DNA from: Candidatus Nesterenkonia stercoripullorum
Lineage (GTDB): Bacteria; Actinomycetota; Actinomycetes; Actinomycetales; Micrococcaceae
DNA: 5,665 bases
Assembly: GCA_019114115.1 (NCBI GenBank)
Contig: DXGD01000075.1
Span: 1-5,665 of the forward strand
Direction of reading: 5' to 3'
In this document: piece after piece, positions 5,045-5,665 of the stretch
How positions within the stretch are numbered: the stretch's first letter is position 1
How the letters are laid out: every line of letters begins with the position of its first letter
Translations under genes and position numbers: made by a program
Notes under the pieces: generated by a model
The model's input: the letters and a program-made list of their open reading frames with translations, nothing else
Told to the model about the DNA's origin: nothing
Database searches by the model: none

Positions 5045-5665
5045 TCAGGCGTTCCAGAGCCCGTAAGAATCCGCGAGCGAGGCGATCTTCTGCGCGCGGG
5101 CCAGGCGCGGCAGGTACGAGCCGTCTCCGATGGAGGCCCCGCTCTCATGGGCCTCGATGAGCTCCCGTGCCCAGCGCAGCTCATCCTCCGAGGGCGAGAG
5201 GCCCTGGTTGACCTGCTCCACCTGTGCGCGGTTGAGCGAAAGCTTCCCGGTCATGCCCATATCAGCGGTCACCTGGCAGGCGGCGTCGATCGCGGCCGTA
5301 TCGGCATCAGCCGCCGTCGGGCCGTCGATGGCACCGGGGAGTCCGCCCACGCGGGACGCGATGACCAGGCGGGACCGGGCGTAGGCGAGTGCCATCGGCT
5401 CTGCCGAGACGCCGACGTCCTTCCGGAAGTCGTTGGTCCCGAAGGCCAGCCGGAACGTCCCGGGGGCTGAGGCGATCTGGGTCGCGTTCTCCACGCCGAG
5501 CGCCGACTCCACCAGGGCGATCACCGGGGTGCCCGCGCGCAGCCGCATGGCCGTGTAGGTGACCTGCTCGGGGCGCTCCGTCTCGGCCAGCATCACACCG
5601 CGCAGGCCTTCGGCGCGGGAGAGGGCGGCGACGTCGTCCTCCCAGTGCTCGGTGGTGGTGGGGCT
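5045..5665 (-). CDS. HpcH/HpaI aldolase / citrate lyase (CitE-like) family protein, 5' end outside window
   Basis: The C-terminal 206 residues are present and the frame is open at the window edge, so the true start lies outside. The visible part begins SPTTTEHWEDDVAALSRAEG and reads as the C-terminal part of a TIM-barrel CoA-ester lyase. Metal-binding Glu53 (ALVESALG) and Asp79 (AFGTNDFRKD) are 26 residues apart, the same spacing as the Mg-binding Glu and Asp of Mycobacterium tuberculosis CitE. SRLVIASRVGGLPGAIDGPT and SLSPSEDELRWAREL-like features (GLSPSEDELRWAREL present) also fit. The usual KxxIHPxQ stretch reads KLSLNRAQV, so the His-Pro is missing. Relatives cleave malyl-, methylmalyl- or citramalyl-CoA; which applies is not visible. 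No citD or citF lies next to it here, so a stand-alone lyase is more likely than a citrate lyase subunit. It is the first known gene of the CoA-ester block. Confidence 0.85.
   Translation of the reverse strand, partial: SPTTTEHWEDDVAALSRAEGLRGVMLAETERPEQVTYTAMRLRAGTPVIALVESALGVENATQIASAPGTFRLAFGTNDFRKDVGVSAEPMALAYARSRLVIASRVGGLPGAIDGPTAADADTAAIDAACQVTADMGMTGKLSLNRAQVEQVNQGLSPSEDELRWARELIEAHESGASIGDGSYLPRLARAQKIASLADSYGLWNA

Overview
The window looks like chromosomal DNA of a high-GC Gram-positive bacterium (Actinomycetota). A Micrococcales/Micrococcaceae-like organism is my best guess, from the G/C-rich third codon positions, the GTG start, and the mix of an alanine dehydrogenase of the standard ~370-residue type, a DUF456 membrane protein and CoA-ester catabolic genes. 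The genus cannot be fixed from sequence alone. I see no mobile element, CRISPR array, tRNA or rRNA. Gene density is high and no gap exceeds about 130 bases once the small ORF is counted.

Left block (1-1641, all on the minus strand, so read right to left): a DUF456 integral membrane protein (1129-1641), then a small repeat-encoded ORF not previously named as far as I can tell (920-1036), then an OmpR-class DNA-binding regulator with a degenerate receiver domain (65-919), then the first 14 codons of a protein with a hydrophobic N-terminus (1-42), probably the partner sensor kinase. The small ORF is made of a 15-bp tandem repeat and ends in a TGA that directly abuts, in frame, the GTG start of the regulator. 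The regulator's strong AGGAGG ribosome site lies inside the last codons of the small ORF. This arrangement suggests translational coupling and is the most unusual thing in the window.

Middle (1642-2906): a 115-bp divergent promoter region separates the DUF456 gene from a complete alanine dehydrogenase gene (ald, plus strand). It carries a 13-bp palindrome just before the ald ribosome site. A 10-bp-stem hairpin follows ald and sits between it and the converging ECH gene, where it could terminate transcription from both sides.

Right block (2915-5665, all minus strand): a partial HpcH/HpaI (CitE-like) CoA-ester lyase, a 3-hydroxyisobutyryl-CoA hydrolase and a crotonase-type enoyl-CoA hydratase, in that transcription order. 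The hydratase and hydrolase are the two consecutive steps that turn methacrylyl-CoA into free 3-hydroxyisobutyrate in valine breakdown. With Ald next door, the right half of the window has an amino-acid catabolic theme (alanine to pyruvate; valine intermediates to CoA-free acids), although ald is transcribed separately.
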